Positions 9,922 through 20,052 of a DNA stretch of 49,190 nt are shown one piece after another. The translations under genes and the position numbers were made by a program. The notes under the pieces were generated by a model. The model was not told the DNA's origin, made no database searches, and saw nothing but the letters and a program-made list of their open reading frames with translations. The first letter of the stretch is position 1. The number at the start of each line of letters is the position of its first letter. This stretch comes from Gammaproteobacteria bacterium (GTDB taxonomy: Bacteria > Pseudomonadota > Gammaproteobacteria > Steroidobacterales > XN24), in contig JARFQW010000062.1 in assembly GCA_029287575.1 (NCBI GenBank), forward strand, positions 1 through 49,190. Reading direction: 5' to 3'.

Positions 9922-10462
9922 CGGTCCGGGTATCCACGCGCACGACTTCGCCCTGCTCGATAAAGAGGGGCACCCGAACCACGGCACCGGTTGCGAGCTT
10001 GGCGGGCTTGACGCCGCCCTGCGCCGTATCCCCTTTGAGGCCCGGATCGGTCTCGACGATCTCCAGTTCGACAAAATTCGGCGGCATGACGGCCAGGGGC
10101 GAATTGTTCCAGAGCGTGACCGTGCACATGTCCTGCTCTTTGAGCCACTCCTTGGCCTCGCCCACCGCTGCGGCGTCCGCGGCGTGCTGCTCGAAGGTAT
10201 CGGGAAGCATGAAATGCCAGAACTCGCCATCGGCGTAGAGATACTGCATCTCCTGGTCGAGAACGTCTGCCGCCTCCACGGATTCCCCCGACTTGAAGGT
10301 CTTGTCAAGCACTCGACCGGTCTTCAGATTGCGGATGCGCACCCGGTTGAACGCCTGACCCTTGCCGGGCTTCACAAATTCGTTCTCGACAATGGCACAG
10401 GGATCACCGTCAAGCAGGATCTTGAGGCCGGAACGAAACTCATTGGTACTATACGAGGCCAT
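9893..10462 (-). CDS. efp: Elongation factor P
   Basis: Relieves ribosome stalling at polyproline stretches. 189 aa, standard three-domain length. Domain I carries [10 protein letters not shown] with K34 at the tip of the loop, the residue beta-lysylated by EpmA in species using this pathway, which fits the neighbouring epmA and epmB. Start is ATG 10462 (MASYSTNEF), with GGAG about 6 nt upstream. Its promoter (10508-10536) lies inside the beginning of the divergent epmB reading frame. Confidence 0.97.
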   Translation of the reverse strand: MASYSTNEFRSGLKILLDGDPCAIVENEFVKPGKGQAFNRVRIRNLKTGRVLDKTFKSGESVEAADVLDQEMQYLYADGEFWHFMLPDTFEQHAADAAAVGEAKEWLKEQDMCTVTLWNNSPLAVMPPNFVELEIVETDPGLKGDTAQGGVKPAKLATGAVVRVPLFIEQGEVVRVDTRTGEYVSRVKD

Positions 10463-10486
10463 CTTGACTCCGGGTTGCGGTTCCCA

Positions 10487-11527
10487 GTGGCTGACGCGAA
10501 GCTCGACATTGTACCGCCGGCGGGCCGGCATGATAAGCCGCCACGCTGGCGGGAGGAACTGGCCTCGGCGGTCACCGATCCGGAGGAACTCCGCCGCAGG
10601 CTCGACTTGCCCGAAACGCTGCTCCCCGGCATGCGCCGCGCCGCCCGGCTGTTCCCCCTCAGGGTTCCCGAGGCATGGATAGCGCGTATCCGGCCCGGGG
10701 ACCCTGCCGATCCCCTCCTCCGTCAGGTTCTGCCCCTGGACCGGGAAGCGGAGGCCAGACCCGGTTTCGGACCGGATCCCGTGGGCGATCTGAGTGCCCG
10801 TATCGGCAGCGGGATCCTGCAGAAATACGCCGGCCGGGCCTTGCTGATCGCCACGGGCGCCTGCGCGGTCCACTGCCGCTACTGTTTTCGTCGTCAGTTC
10901 CCCTACGCCGCGGAGACGGCGTCCCGGGCTCGTTTTCGCAACGCCCTGGAGGCGCTGGGAAAGCGCCCCGACATCCGCGAAGTGATTCTGTCAGGCGGCG
11001 ACCCGCTGAGTCTCTCGGACGACAGGCTGGCGGAACTGGTCGCCGGTCTGGAGGCCATTCCCAGCATCCGCCGGCTGAGAATCCATACCCGCCTGCCGGT
11101 GGCGGTTCCCTCCCGGGTCGATGAGCGGCTCCTGAACTGGCTGGGCGCCACCCGTATGGACGTGGTCGTCGTTCTCCACGTCAACCACCCGAGAGAGCTG
11201 GACGGCCCGACGCGGGAAGCCATCGCGGGCTTGCGGGGATCCGGCGCCGTGTTGCTGAATCAGGCCGTTTTGCTGGCGGGCGTAAACGACAGCGAAGACG
11301 CTCTGCTGGATTTGTCGGAGGCCCTGTTCGACTGCCGTGTCATGCCCTACTACCTGCATATGCTGGACCCGGTCGAAGGCGCGGCCCATTTTTTTGTCCC
11401 GTCGGAGCGGGCTGTCAGTCTGCACGCGGCCCTGATGCGCCGCCTGCCGGGCTTTCTGGTGCCACGGCTGGTACGGGAGCTTGCCGGAACCCCTCACAAG
11501 ATACCCGTCACGGCAGCGGCGCAATGA
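10487..11527 (+). CDS. epmB: EF-P (R)-beta-lysine synthesis enzyme EpmB (lysine 2,3-aminomutase-like)
   Basis: Radical-SAM, PLP-dependent enzyme converting L-lysine to (R)-beta-lysine, the substrate EpmA loads onto EF-P. About 346 aa against 342 in E. coli. The [4Fe-4S]-binding CxxxCxxC is at C126, C130 and C133 (CAVHCRYCF). [18 protein letters not shown] and MPYYLHMLD are typical. The C-terminal lysine (about K338, GTPHKIPV) is the expected PLP lysine. The family-like part begins at [15 protein letters not shown]; the start is tentatively GTG 10487, since no ATG is in frame nearby and this gives a family-length N-terminus. Divergent from efp with only 24 bp between the chosen starts. Confidence 0.93.
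   Translation: MADAKLDIVPPAGRHDKPPRWREELASAVTDPEELRRRLDLPETLLPGMRRAARLFPLRVPEAWIARIRPGDPADPLLRQVLPLDREAEARPGFGPDPVGDLSARIGSGILQKYAGRALLIATGACAVHCRYCFRRQFPYAAETASRARFRNALEALGKRPDIREVILSGGDPLSLSDDRLAELVAGLEAIPSIRRLRIHTRLPVAVPSRVDERLLNWLGATRMDVVVVLHVNHPRELDGPTREAIAGLRGSGAVLLNQAVLLAGVNDSEDALLDLSEALFDCRVMPYYLHMLDPVEGAAHFFVPSERAVSLHAALMRRLPGFLVPRLVRELAGTPHKIPVTAAAQ
10508..10536 (-). promoter_or_regulatory. Predicted sigma70 promoter of efp
   Basis: On the minus strand, TTATCA (10536-10531) and TACAAT (10513-10508) are separated by exactly 17 bp, matching the -35 and -10 consensus at 4/6 and 5/6. Transcription would start near 10501, giving a leader of about 39 nt before efp. The element lies within the first codons proposed for the divergent epmB. 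Confidence 0.6.
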
Positions 11528-11591
11528 TAGAATGGGGATCCCGTTTCTTCGCATGGAGGCTTGCGGGCCAGACCGGCCCGGGCAAGGCAGC

Positions 11592-13658
11592 TTGACCAGT
11601 TCATCGGCCGTCCCCTTGATCGTCGTCACCCGCAGCGAAGAGCGCGCGGAGCTGATCAACAGTTCGCTTCGCAACGAAGGTGTTCCCGTTCGCATCTCCC
11701 GGCTCGACGACACCGGAGACCTGGCCACCGAACTGGAAAAGGCGCCCTGGGACATGGCGGTTGTGTTTGCCGATGAGGCAGAGAAGCTGCTGCAGGTCGC
11801 GGCCAGAATCATCGGCGAGCATCTCTCACCCGTCCTTCTTATCGCCTGCAGGGAAAGCCTGGACGAAGCTCAGATCGCCGCCGACCTCGAAATCGGCGCC
11901 AACGACAGCGTATCGCTGACCCACCGCGACCGCCTCACCCGAGTGCTCCTGCGCGAACTGCGGGCAGGCAGGCTGAGCCGCTCCCTGCGTGACGCCGCTT
12001 CTTCGGCCAGCGATTACAAGGAACAGCTCAAATCCTTCATGGCCGGCGTGACCGACGCGATAGCTCATGTTTCCGAAGGCATACTCGTCGATGCCAACAA
12101 GGCCTGGCTCGATCTGTTCGGCTACCCGGACGCCGACGGCCTTGTCGGGATGCCGTTCATGGACCTCTTCGGGTCCGACCATCAGGCCGCCCTGAAGGGC
12201 GCTCTCGTTGCCGTTTCCCGGGACCAGTGGTCAGGGGATCGCTTGCGCGTGGATGGACTGACTGCCGACGGTGAGGCCCTGGGCGTCGAGCTGAACCTGG
12301 AGCCCGGAACGTTCGAGGGTGAACCGGCAATCAGGATCAGCATCGTGCCCTCTCCGAAAGACGATACGGCGGTGCTGGAGGAACTGCACGCCGCACGATT
12401 GCGGGACCCCGCCACGGGCGTCTATACCCGGCACCATCTGCTGGAGCTTCTTCGGGACCGGCTTACCGAGCCCATGGCCGCCGGAATCCGTTCGCTTGCG
12501 GTCATTCGGCCCGACGGCTTTTCGAACCTGGAAAAGACCATTGGTCTGGCCGGCACGGAAGAGATTCTCGTGCGCCTCGCCGGGAGGATCCGCGACCTCG
12601 CCCAGCCAAGGGATCTGTACGGCCGGCTTGGCGGCAACGCCTTTGCGGTGGTGCTCGAACGCGGCGGACGCCGCGACGTGAAGGCCTGGGCTGAAAACTT
12701 TCTCGAGCAGGTGAGCAAGGAACCCTTCGACGTCGCGGGCAAGTCGATCGCCGTCACCTGCACCATCGGGATCGCGATAGCAGCGGACCTGAAGGCTGGC
12801 GCGGAAGACCTGATTCGCGATGCGACCAGCAGCTGCTGGGCGGGAGCCGAAGTCGGCGGACACCGGATATCCATGCCGGCGGACGAAGCGGAGTCCACAC
12901 TGCAGGAGGAGGTCGATCAGGTCTGGAAGCTGCGGATCAAGCAGGCACTGATGGAGAACCGTTTCCGGCTCGCCCACCAGCCCATTGCCAGTCTGACGGG
13001 CAGCGACGAAGGACTGTTCGACATTCTGGTTCGCATGCTGGACGAACAGGGCGAGGAGGTTCTGCCGAGCGAGTTTCTGCCCGCCGCTGTTCGCACGCGG
13101 CTGGTCAAGAACATCGATCGATGGGTCATCGGGGCAGCCTTTTCTTTTTGTGCCGCGCGCAAACCGAAGCGTGTTTTCGTGCGCCTGTCCAAGGACACCA
13201 TCCTGGACAAGATGCTCACACAATGGCTGGGCCGGCGGGTACAGGATGCGGCGCTGAAGCCGCAGCAGGTGGTCTTCCAGATTTCGGAAAAAGTCGCGGG
13301 CGCCCATATGCGTCCCGCCCAGGAATTATCCGCGGAATTAAAGAAACTCGGTTTCGGATTCTGTGTTGACAGCCTTGGGAGCGGTGCCAGCACGCTCCAG
13401 GTCATCGGGCAGGTGCCCATGCAGTATGCGAAGGTCGATGGGGCCCTCATGCAGGGTCTGGCCGGCAGCGAGGAAAAGCAGGAGAAGGTGCAGACCATCG
13501 TGGAAGCCGCCAGCGAACGCAGCGTCGCCACCATCGCGGAGCGGGTCGAGGACGCCAACACGATGGCCGTGCTCTGGCAGCTGGGCGTGGCCTTTATCCA
13601 GGGCTACCAGATCCGGGAGCCGGAAGTCGTCCTGTCGGACAACGAACATCGCGGCTGA
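11592..13658 (+). CDS. fimX: FimX-like protein: receiver-like, PAS, degenerate GGDEF, degenerate EAL
   Basis: Probable cyclic-di-GMP effector that controls polar type IV pili and twitching. 688 aa from the TTG at 11592. Domain order: REC-like about 8-125, PAS about 145-255, GGDEF about 270-430, EAL about 445-680. The GGDEF signature reads LGGNAF (346-351). The EAL motif is replaced by DIL (477-479), and the DDFG metal motif by DSLGSG (593-598). Neither synthesis nor hydrolysis of c-di-GMP is therefore expected, as in Pseudomonas FimX, where the inert EAL binds the nucleotide. TTG 11592 was chosen because it has an AAGG site upstream and puts VPLIVVTRSEE near the N-terminus; in-frame ATGs at 11532 and 11553 lack such sites. 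FimV at the window start is a functional partner. Confidence 0.8.
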   Translation: MTSSSAVPLIVVTRSEERAELINSSLRNEGVPVRISRLDDTGDLATELEKAPWDMAVVFADEAEKLLQVAARIIGEHLSPVLLIACRESLDEAQIAADLEIGANDSVSLTHRDRLTRVLLRELRAGRLSRSLRDAASSASDYKEQLKSFMAGVTDAIAHVSEGILVDANKAWLDLFGYPDADGLVGMPFMDLFGSDHQAALKGALVAVSRDQWSGDRLRVDGLTADGEALGVELNLEPGTFEGEPAIRISIVPSPKDDTAVLEELHAARLRDPATGVYTRHHLLELLRDRLTEPMAAGIRSLAVIRPDGFSNLEKTIGLAGTEEILVRLAGRIRDLAQPRDLYGRLGGNAFAVVLERGGRRDVKAWAENFLEQVSKEPFDVAGKSIAVTCTIGIAIAADLKAGAEDLIRDATSSCWAGAEVGGHRISMPADEAESTLQEEVDQVWKLRIKQALMENRFRLAHQPIASLTGSDEGLFDILVRMLDEQGEEVLPSEFLPAAVRTRLVKNIDRWVIGAAFSFCAARKPKRVFVRLSKDTILDKMLTQWLGRRVQDAALKPQQVVFQISEKVAGAHMRPAQELSAELKKLGFGFCVDSLGSGASTLQVIGQVPMQYAKVDGALMQGLAGSEEKQEKVQTIVEAASERSVATIAERVEDANTMAVLWQLGVAFIQGYQIREPEVVLSDNEHRG

Positions 13659-13695
13659 ACGGCCCGCGATTCGGGCAACTTCGCTCCCGCCCCGC

Positions 13696-15942
13696 TTAGT
13701 CGGCGGCGATCGAGTCCACCTTCCGCCAGCCCCTGGGCAGCAGAGCGCCGCGCCGGGCCCGTGCGCCGGCATAGGCCTCCAGATCACGGGGTTTGAGGGT
13801 CATCGTGCGTTTGCCGGAAAAGACCCGCAGCGCCTCCCCCGGGGGAATCACGGTCACCGAGGTCATGGCATCGGTCCCGGCGGTGAATTTCTTTGCGTCG
13901 ACTCCGAAAATCTTGTTGCCCTTTCCGCGGGCCAGCTCGGGCAGTTCTTCCACGGGAAAGCACAGTAACTGCCCGCCGCTTCCCACGGCCGCCACGAGCG
14001 CGCCCGGTTCGACGCTGGCTGACACCGGCGACAGGACCCTGGCGCCTGCGGGAACGCGCAAGACCACCTTGCCGGCCCGGTTACGCGAGTGCAGGTCCGC
14101 GAGCCGGGCCACGAATCCATAGCCGCTGCTGGTCGCCAGCAGACAGCGTTCATCCGGATCGCCGATCAAGACCCCGGCGAACTCCGCGCCATCGGGGGGA
14201 TTGAGGCGCCCCGAAAGGGGATCGCCCTGGCCGCGGGCCGACGGCAGGGTATGGGCAGGGATCGAGTATGCGCGACCCGTACTGTCGAGGAATACCGCGA
14301 GCTGATTGGCCCGCCCTCGGGACGCCGCGAGAAACCCGTCGCCCGATTTGTAGTTGAGCTGCCGGGGCTCGATGTCGTGGCCCTTGGCCGATCTGGCCCA
14401 GCCTCGCTGGGACAGCACGACCGTGACCGGTTCAGACGACACCAGCGCGGTCTCGTCGAGTGCCTGGGCCGCGGCACGGGCAATGATCCGTGTCCGCCGC
14501 GGATCTCCGTGACGCTCTGCGTCGGCTGCGATCTCATCTCTGATCAGCCGCTTGAGGCGGGCGCGACTGCCGAGGATCTTTGCCAGCCTGTCCCGCTCCG
14601 CGGCCAGCTCATCCTGCTCGCCGCGAATCTTCATTTCCTCGAGCTTCGCCAGGTGCCGCAGCTTCAGTTCCAGAATCGCCTCGGCCTGCTGGTCTGTCAG
14701 CCCGAACGTTTTCATCAGTACGGGTTTCGGCTCGTCTTCCTGGCGGATGATCCGAATCACCTCGTCGATGTTCAGATACGCAATCAGCAGACCTTCCAGG
14801 ATATGCAGCCGCGCCTCGACCCGATCGAGGCGGAACTGCAGACGCCGGCGCACCGTTTCGGTGCGGTAGACCAGCCACTCCTTGAGCATCTGCACCAGGT
14901 TCATGACCCGGGGCCGTCCGTCCAGGCCGATCACGTTCATGTTCACGCGAACCGTCCGCTCGAGATCCGTTGTCGCAAACAGGTGCGCCATCAGGGACTC
15001 GACGTCCACCCGGTTGGACCGGGGCACGATCACCAGGCGCGTGGGATTCTCGTGATCCGACTCGTCCCGCAGATCGTCCACCATGGGCAGTTTCTTGGCG
15101 CGCATCTGAGCCGCGATCTGCTCGAGGATCTTGCCTCCCGATACCTGATGAGGCAGTTCGGTCACCACGACGTCGCCGTCTTCTCGTTCCCAGGCCGCGC
15201 GCACACGGAGCGTGCCGGCACCGGTTTCATACAGCGCCGCAATGTCCTCCGGGGGCGAGATGAGCTCGGCCCCGGTGGGAAAGTCGGGCCCTCTCACATG
15301 CTCACACAAGGCTTCCACGGATGCCTTGGGCTCCTCGAGCAGGCGGATGCAGGCGGCCGCCACCTCGCGCAGATTGTGCGGGGGTATATCCGACGACATC
15401 CCCACGGCAATACCGGATCCGCCGTTGAGCAGAATATTGGGAAGCCGGGCCGGCAAACGCGCGGGTTCGTTGAGCGTACCGTCGAAATTCGGCAGCCACT
15501 CCACCGTTCCCTGCCCAAGTTCCGCCAGCAGCGTTGCCGCATACGGCGTCAGGCGCGCTTCCGTGTAGCGCATGGCTGCGAAGGACTTCGGATCGTCCTG
15601 GGAGCCCCAGTTTCCCTGGCCGTCGATAACCGGATACCGGTAGGCGAACTCCTGGGCCATGAGCACCATGGCCTCGTAACAGGCAGAGTCCCCGTGGGGG
15701 TGGAACTTGCCGATCACATCGCCCACCGTGCGTGCCGACTTTTTCGGTTTCGACCCCGAAGCGAGGCCGAGTTCACTCATGGCATAGACAATGCGCCGTT
15801 GGACGGGCTTGAGGCCGTCGGCCACATGCGGCAGCGCCCGGTCCAGAATGACGTACATGGAATAGTCCAGGTACGCCTTCTCCGTAAACTCAGCAAGGCG
15901 CTGCTGCTCGATACCCTCGAAATCCAGCTGACCGGTTTCCAT
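13696..15942 (-). CDS. parC: DNA topoisomerase IV subunit A
   Basis: Breakage-reunion subunit of topoisomerase IV, which decatenates replicated chromosomes. 748 aa. The catalytic tyrosine is Y126 in [11 protein letters not shown]. The quinolone-determining stretch [13 protein letters not shown] carries S86 and E90, the susceptible-type residues equivalent to E. coli S80 and E84. C-terminal beta-pinwheel repeats follow, e.g. [19 protein letters not shown]. Start is ATG 15942 with an AGGGG site. Directly downstream of parE with an 18-bp gap, so the two are co-transcribed. The convergent FimX-like gene ends 37 bp away. Confidence 0.98.
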   Translation of the reverse strand: METGQLDFEGIEQQRLAEFTEKAYLDYSMYVILDRALPHVADGLKPVQRRIVYAMSELGLASGSKPKKSARTVGDVIGKFHPHGDSACYEAMVLMAQEFAYRYPVIDGQGNWGSQDDPKSFAAMRYTEARLTPYAATLLAELGQGTVEWLPNFDGTLNEPARLPARLPNILLNGGSGIAVGMSSDIPPHNLREVAAACIRLLEEPKASVEALCEHVRGPDFPTGAELISPPEDIAALYETGAGTLRVRAAWEREDGDVVVTELPHQVSGGKILEQIAAQMRAKKLPMVDDLRDESDHENPTRLVIVPRSNRVDVESLMAHLFATTDLERTVRVNMNVIGLDGRPRVMNLVQMLKEWLVYRTETVRRRLQFRLDRVEARLHILEGLLIAYLNIDEVIRIIRQEDEPKPVLMKTFGLTDQQAEAILELKLRHLAKLEEMKIRGEQDELAAERDRLAKILGSRARLKRLIRDEIAADAERHGDPRRTRIIARAAAQALDETALVSSEPVTVVLSQRGWARSAKGHDIEPRQLNYKSGDGFLAASRGRANQLAVFLDSTGRAYSIPAHTLPSARGQGDPLSGRLNPPDGAEFAGVLIGDPDERCLLATSSGYGFVARLADLHSRNRAGKVVLRVPAGARVLSPVSASVEPGALVAAVGSGGQLLCFPVEELPELARGKGNKIFGVDAKKFTAGTDAMTSVTVIPPGEALRVFSGKRTMTLKPRDLEAYAGARARRGALLPRGWRKVDSIAAD

Positions 15943-15960
15943 TATCCCCTGGTGTTCTCC

Positions 15961-17847
15961 TCAGACCTCGGCAAGGTTGCCCTTGGTCTGCAGCCACGCG
16001 CGCCGATCCGAGGCACGCTTCTTGTTCAGCAACATATCGACTGTCTGGTTGGTGTCGTCGCCCGGAGAGATGGTCAGCTGCACGAGCCGCCGCGTCTCGG
16101 TGGCCATCGTCGTCTCCCGAAGCTGGGTCGCACTCATTTCCCCCAGGCCCTTGAAGCGCGTCACGGTCACTTTGCCCTTGAGCTTTTCTGCCTCGACCCG
16201 GTCCAGGACACCCTGCCGCTCACCGTCGTCCAGCGCGTAGAACACCTGTTTGCCGACATCGATTCGGTACAGGGGCGGCATCGCCACATACACGTGCCCG
16301 GCCGCAACCAGGGGGCGGAAGTGTCTCAGGAACAAGGCGCACAGCAGCGTGGCGATGTGTGCGCCGTCGGAATCCGCATCCGCCAGCACGCAGATTCTGC
16401 TGTAGCGAAGACCCTTGAGATCGTCCGAACCGGGATCCACACCCAGCGCAATACTGATGTTGTGCACCTCCTGGGAACCGAGAACCTCCGCCGGATCCAC
16501 CTCCCAGGTGTTGAGGATCTTGCCGCGCAGCGGCATCACCGCCTGGAACTCCCGGTCCCGCGCCTGCTTGGCCGACCCACCGGCCGAATCCCCCTCGACG
16601 AGGAACAATTCCGCGCGATCCGGATCCTGACTCGTGCAGTCCGCCAGCTTGCCGGGCAGAGCCGGTCCGCTCACGATTCGTTTGCGCACGACCTTGCGGC
16701 TGGCCTTGGCACGTCGCTGGGCGTTGTCGATGGCCAGCTGGGCAATCGCCTCTCCCGCCTCGGGGTGCTGGTTCAGCCAGAGTGCCAGGGCATCCTTGAC
16801 CACACCGGAGAGAAAGGCCGCACATTCCCTGGAGGAGAGCCTCTCCTTGGTTTGCCCTGAAAACTGCGGGTCTTCCATCTTCACGGACAGAACGAACGCC
16901 ACCGACTCCCAGACATCGTCCGGGGTGATCCGGAGGCCGCGGGGCAACAGGTTTCGAAACTCGCAGAACTCCCGAACGGCTTCAGTCAGGCCGGCCCGCA
17001 GGCCGTTGACGTGCGTACCGCCCTGGGCGGTGGGAATGAGATTAACGTAGCTCTCGGCCACCAGGCCGCCCGCGCCCGGGGCCCATACCAGTGCCCACTG
17101 GGCGGCTTCGTTGTCGCTCTCGGCTTCGCCGGTGAACGGCTCGGACGGGATGCGCTCGGCCTCGTCGAGACTCTCGTTGAGGTAATCCGCCAGCCCCCCC
17201 GCATACAGCCATTCCTCACGCTCGCCGGTAGCCTCCACGGTGAGTCGCATCTTCAGGCCGGGACAAAGGACCGCCTTGGCCCGAAGCAGGTGCTTGAGCC
17301 GGGGAACAGAGAACCGGGGTGAGTCGAAGTAGCGTTCCTCGGGCCAGAACCGGATTGTCGTTCCCGTATTGGTGCGGCCCACTTTCCCGACGGTTTCCAG
17401 GTCGCTTCGCTTGTCGCCGCCCGCGAAGCTCATGTTGTATTCCTGCCCGCCTCGCCGGACCCAGACCTCGAGGTTTTTCGACAGCGCATTGACCACGGAC
17501 ACTCCGACGCCGTGCAGCCCGCCGGAAAAACGATAGTGCTTGTTGGAGAACTTGCCGCCCGCGTGCAGCCGGGTGAGGATCAATTCGACGCCGGGCACTT
17601 TCTCCTCCGGATGGACGTCCACGGGCATGCCGCGGCCGTCGTCCTGCACCTGGAGAGACCCGTCCCTGAAGAGCGTGACGTCTATGCTCCGGCAGTGGCC
17701 GGCAAGCGCCTCGTCGACACTGTTGTCGATCACTTCCTGGGCCAGATGATTGGGCCGAGCGGTGTCGGTGTACATGCCCGGCCTGCGCCGGACAGGATCG
17801 AGACCGCTGAGGACCTCGATATCGGACGCGATGTAGTCCTGACTCAT
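15961..17847 (-). CDS. parE: DNA topoisomerase IV subunit B
   Basis: GHKL ATPase subunit of topoisomerase IV. 628 aa, the usual length. N-terminal ATP-binding motifs are visible (EVIDNSVDEALAGHC, DDGRGMPVDVH, GGLHGVGVSVVNALS), and the TOPRIM domain has LVEGDSAGGSAKQ and the metal-binding DADSDG. Start is ATG 17847. First gene of parE-parC; a strong hairpin upstream (17902-17936) separates it from the DUF3501 operon. Confidence 0.98.
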   Translation of the reverse strand: MSQDYIASDIEVLSGLDPVRRRPGMYTDTARPNHLAQEVIDNSVDEALAGHCRSIDVTLFRDGSLQVQDDGRGMPVDVHPEEKVPGVELILTRLHAGGKFSNKHYRFSGGLHGVGVSVVNALSKNLEVWVRRGGQEYNMSFAGGDKRSDLETVGKVGRTNTGTTIRFWPEERYFDSPRFSVPRLKHLLRAKAVLCPGLKMRLTVEATGEREEWLYAGGLADYLNESLDEAERIPSEPFTGEAESDNEAAQWALVWAPGAGGLVAESYVNLIPTAQGGTHVNGLRAGLTEAVREFCEFRNLLPRGLRITPDDVWESVAFVLSVKMEDPQFSGQTKERLSSRECAAFLSGVVKDALALWLNQHPEAGEAIAQLAIDNAQRRAKASRKVVRKRIVSGPALPGKLADCTSQDPDRAELFLVEGDSAGGSAKQARDREFQAVMPLRGKILNTWEVDPAEVLGSQEVHNISIALGVDPGSDDLKGLRYSRICVLADADSDGAHIATLLCALFLRHFRPLVAAGHVYVAMPPLYRIDVGKQVFYALDDGERQGVLDRVEAEKLKGKVTVTRFKGLGEMSATQLRETTMATETRRLVQLTISPGDDTNQTVDMLLNKKRASDRRAWLQTKGNLAEV

Positions 17848-17901
17848 CCGTGCTGGGACACCTGCCTGTAACGGTGTGAACGTGAAGAGCCGGAAACGGC
17901 G

Positions 17902-17936
17902 ACCGGCCCGGCGCGATTCTAGCGCGCCGGGCCGGT
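17902..17936 (-). terminator. Strong GC-rich hairpin ending the rubrerythrin/DUF3501 operon
   Basis: Perfect 14-bp arms (ACCGGCCCGGCGCG and its complement) around a 7-nt loop, 25 bp beyond the DUF3501 stop and 54 bp before the parE start. No U-tract follows on either strand, so it is not a textbook intrinsic terminator. It may act as a strong pause or RNA-end stabiliser. No other function is suggested by the context. Confidence 0.6.
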
Positions 17937-17961
17937 GGGTGCTACGAAGCAGCGAATTTCG

Positions 17962-18555
17962 TCAGGCAAGATCCGTGATCAGAGCACGCCTCACGTTGTC
18001 CGGCACCGGATCCACCGTAACGTCCAGATTCTCGTGGGCAATCCCCGCCGAGAGGGGCGTCCCTTCACGCAGGCTGGCAATGATTTCCGGGGTCAGCTGG
18101 AAACGCAGGAAATGAACCGAAGAGGTTTTCTCCTCGGTTTCCCGCTCCAGGTCCTCATCGGCAATGGCGAAAACCGGCTCATGTCCAGCCACCCGCACCC
18201 AGATCCGGTCTTCCACGCCGATCAGCCGGGACAGGGCCACCCGCCGTTCCTCCACCTCCGGATACTCAAGCATGAAGGTCGCCTTCCAGTTGTCCCCATC
18301 GGGTATGAGCGGATTGTAGGCCGCCAGTTCTTCCTCAATGCCATCGGATTCGAATATCCGCTCGGCCCGGAGCATCTCCTGAACCTGATAGTGCATGGTC
18401 ATCCGGTCTTCGAAATAGAGCGTGGCATTCGGCGAAAGCGAGAGCTTCCGGTCACGCTTGTGCTCAAGCACGCGGCGCCGGAAATCGGGGCGCATCCGCG
18501 CGTAGTCTTCAAGGCTGTACAGGTCGTCTCGCGTCAGGGCGGTCACGGGATTCAT
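17962..18555 (-). CDS. DUF3501 family protein
   Basis: Function unknown. 197 aa, soluble, no signal peptide. Family-typical N-terminal segment LTRDDLYSLEDYARMRPDFR, then HKRDRKLSLSPNATLYFEDR and YQVQEMLRAERI. DUF3501 genes are repeatedly found with rubrerythrin and a GlpC-like Fe-S protein, exactly as here, suggesting a shared redox or peroxide-defence role (inference from context). The start is uncertain: ATG 18555 has AGGAG abutting it with no spacing, while GTG 18546 has the same site at a normal 9-nt distance and starts nearer the usual family N-terminus. Last gene of the operon, 56 bp after the Fe-S gene. Confidence 0.88.
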   Translation of the reverse strand: MNPVTALTRDDLYSLEDYARMRPDFRRRVLEHKRDRKLSLSPNATLYFEDRMTMHYQVQEMLRAERIFESDGIEEELAAYNPLIPDGDNWKATFMLEYPEVEERRVALSRLIGVEDRIWVRVAGHEPVFAIADEDLERETEEKTSSVHFLRFQLTPEIIASLREGTPLSAGIAHENLDVTVDPVPDNVRRALITDLA

Positions 18556-18611
18556 CTCCTCGGTTCAAGGCAAGGGTTCAGTGCTCAAATGGACGGGTTT
18601 TCCCGGCCGGC

Positions 18612-19952
18612 TCAGATCCCGTACGCCAGCCGGAGCAGGCTGGCCGGGTGGCGGGAGTCCTTCCCTTCCACGCCGTGGGCAATCTGGTCACCGGCCATCG
18701 GGCAATCACTGGTGAAATGATCGCAGCCGGACTGATTGACCTTGCGAATGACCGGCCGGGCGATCTTCAGGGAAATGTCGTGGAACTCGTTCTTCACGGC
18801 ATAGGTGCCGTCGTGGCCGGAACAGCGCTCGATCGCCTCCACCTGGGTGTCGGGCACGAGGCTGAGAACTTCGCGCGTCTTCAGGCCGATATTTTGCACC
18901 CGGAGATGGCAGGGGACCTGATAGGACACCTTGCCGAGGGAGTTCGCGAATTCGGTCTTCAGCTTGCCCGCCTTGTGCCGCAACATGAGGTAATTGAACG
19001 GGTCAAACATGGCGGCGGCCACCTTCGCCACATCCTCACGATCGGGAAACATCAGCGGAAGCTCCTGCTTGAACATCAGCACGCAGGAAGGAACCGGAGC
19101 AACGATGTCCCAGCCCTCATCCACCAGCTTCGCCAGCACGGGCACATTGGCCTCCATGGCCTGGGCCACGGACTCGAGATCACCCAGTTCCAGTTTCGGC
19201 ATGCCGCAGCAGCGCTCGCTGGGCGCCAGCGTGACCGGAATGCCGTTGTGCTCGAACACCGCGGCCAGATCTTCACCGACCTCCGGGACGTTGCGATTGC
19301 CATAACAGGTCGCGAACAGGACAACACGGCCGCGGGTTTCCTCGGTCGGCTCGGCCGACGCCTCCGCGGCTGACCGGGTTTTCAGCCGCGAACGCAGCGG
19401 TCGGCTGTGATAGGTCGGAATGGGGGCCTCCGGATGCACCCCCAGGGCTTTCGAAAGCAGCTTTCGACCCGCGTCGCTTCTGTTGACCGCATTGACTACC
19501 TCGGCGACCACCGGAATCCCCGCCAGGCTGCCCACGGTGTCGGTGGCACTCAGCAGCCGGTCCCGGCGGCTGGCGCCCTCCCTTCGGAACCGTACCGCCT
19601 TGGCCCGCAGCATCAGATGCGGGAAGTCCACGTTCCATTCATGCGGAGGGACGTACGGACATTTCGACATGTAGCACATGTCGCAGAGGTAACAGTGATC
19701 GACGACGTCCCAGTAGGCCTGCCGGCTGATACCGTCCACTTCTCCGGTGTCGGATTCGTCCACGGCGTCAAAGAGCGTCGGGAAGGAGTGGCAGAGACTG
19801 AAACAGCGCCGGCACCCGTGACAAATGTCATAGACCCGCTCCAGTTCCTTGAACAGGCTCCCCTCGTCCCAGAAATCGTCCGACTTCCAGTCCAGGGCGT
19901 GCCGGGTCGGCGCCTCGAGGCTCCCCTCGCGGGTCGTGCGTTCGTTGGACAT
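18612..19952 (-). CDS. GlpC/HdrD-like iron-sulfur protein (two 4Fe-4S clusters, CCG domains)
   Basis: Soluble electron-transfer protein of 446 aa. Two ferredoxin-type clusters: C44, C47, C50, C54 ([11 protein letters not shown]) and C87, C90, C93, C98 ([12 protein letters not shown]). The C-terminal half carries cysteine-rich heterodisulfide-reductase-type segments: ATCYGNRN with ERCCGMPK, then [11 protein letters not shown] with ERCSGHDG, where the second CCG is reduced to CSG. It resembles GlpC and HdrD but has no flavoprotein partner next to it. It sits between rubrerythrin and DUF3501, so the likely role is electron supply to the rubrerythrin (inference). ATG 19952 has GGGAG about 9 nt upstream. 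Confidence 0.85.
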   Translation of the reverse strand: MSNERTTREGSLEAPTRHALDWKSDDFWDEGSLFKELERVYDICHGCRRCFSLCHSFPTLFDAVDESDTGEVDGISRQAYWDVVDHCYLCDMCYMSKCPYVPPHEWNVDFPHLMLRAKAVRFRREGASRRDRLLSATDTVGSLAGIPVVAEVVNAVNRSDAGRKLLSKALGVHPEAPIPTYHSRPLRSRLKTRSAAEASAEPTEETRGRVVLFATCYGNRNVPEVGEDLAAVFEHNGIPVTLAPSERCCGMPKLELGDLESVAQAMEANVPVLAKLVDEGWDIVAPVPSCVLMFKQELPLMFPDREDVAKVAAAMFDPFNYLMLRHKAGKLKTEFANSLGKVSYQVPCHLRVQNIGLKTREVLSLVPDTQVEAIERCSGHDGTYAVKNEFHDISLKIARPVIRKVNQSGCDHFTSDCPMAGDQIAHGVEGKDSRHPASLLRLAYGI

Positions 19953-19988
19953 TATCTCTGGCTCCCTGCGCTTTGGAGCAGGCGAACC

Positions 19989-20008
19989 GCCGGGCGCGAT
20001 GGCCCGGC
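19989..20008 (-). terminator. Hairpin between rubrerythrin and Fe-S genes (attenuator-like)
   Basis: GCCGGGC and GCCCGGC arms around a 6-nt loop in the 100-bp gap inside the operon. There is no T-run. It may cause partial termination, or protect the upstream rubrerythrin message and so allow higher rubrerythrin expression. That function is inferred only. Confidence 0.4.
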
Positions 20009-20052
20009 AGTCCGCCGTCGGTCAATCAGTCGTCTGGTCGAGACGAGGGAAA

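Noticed and set aside
14089-16860. Very long open frame (over 900 codons) on the plus strand across parC and parE
   Set aside because: It is antisense to two unmistakable, full-length topoisomerase IV genes, and its translation is rich in His, Arg, Gly and Gln with no domain. It results from the high GC content.
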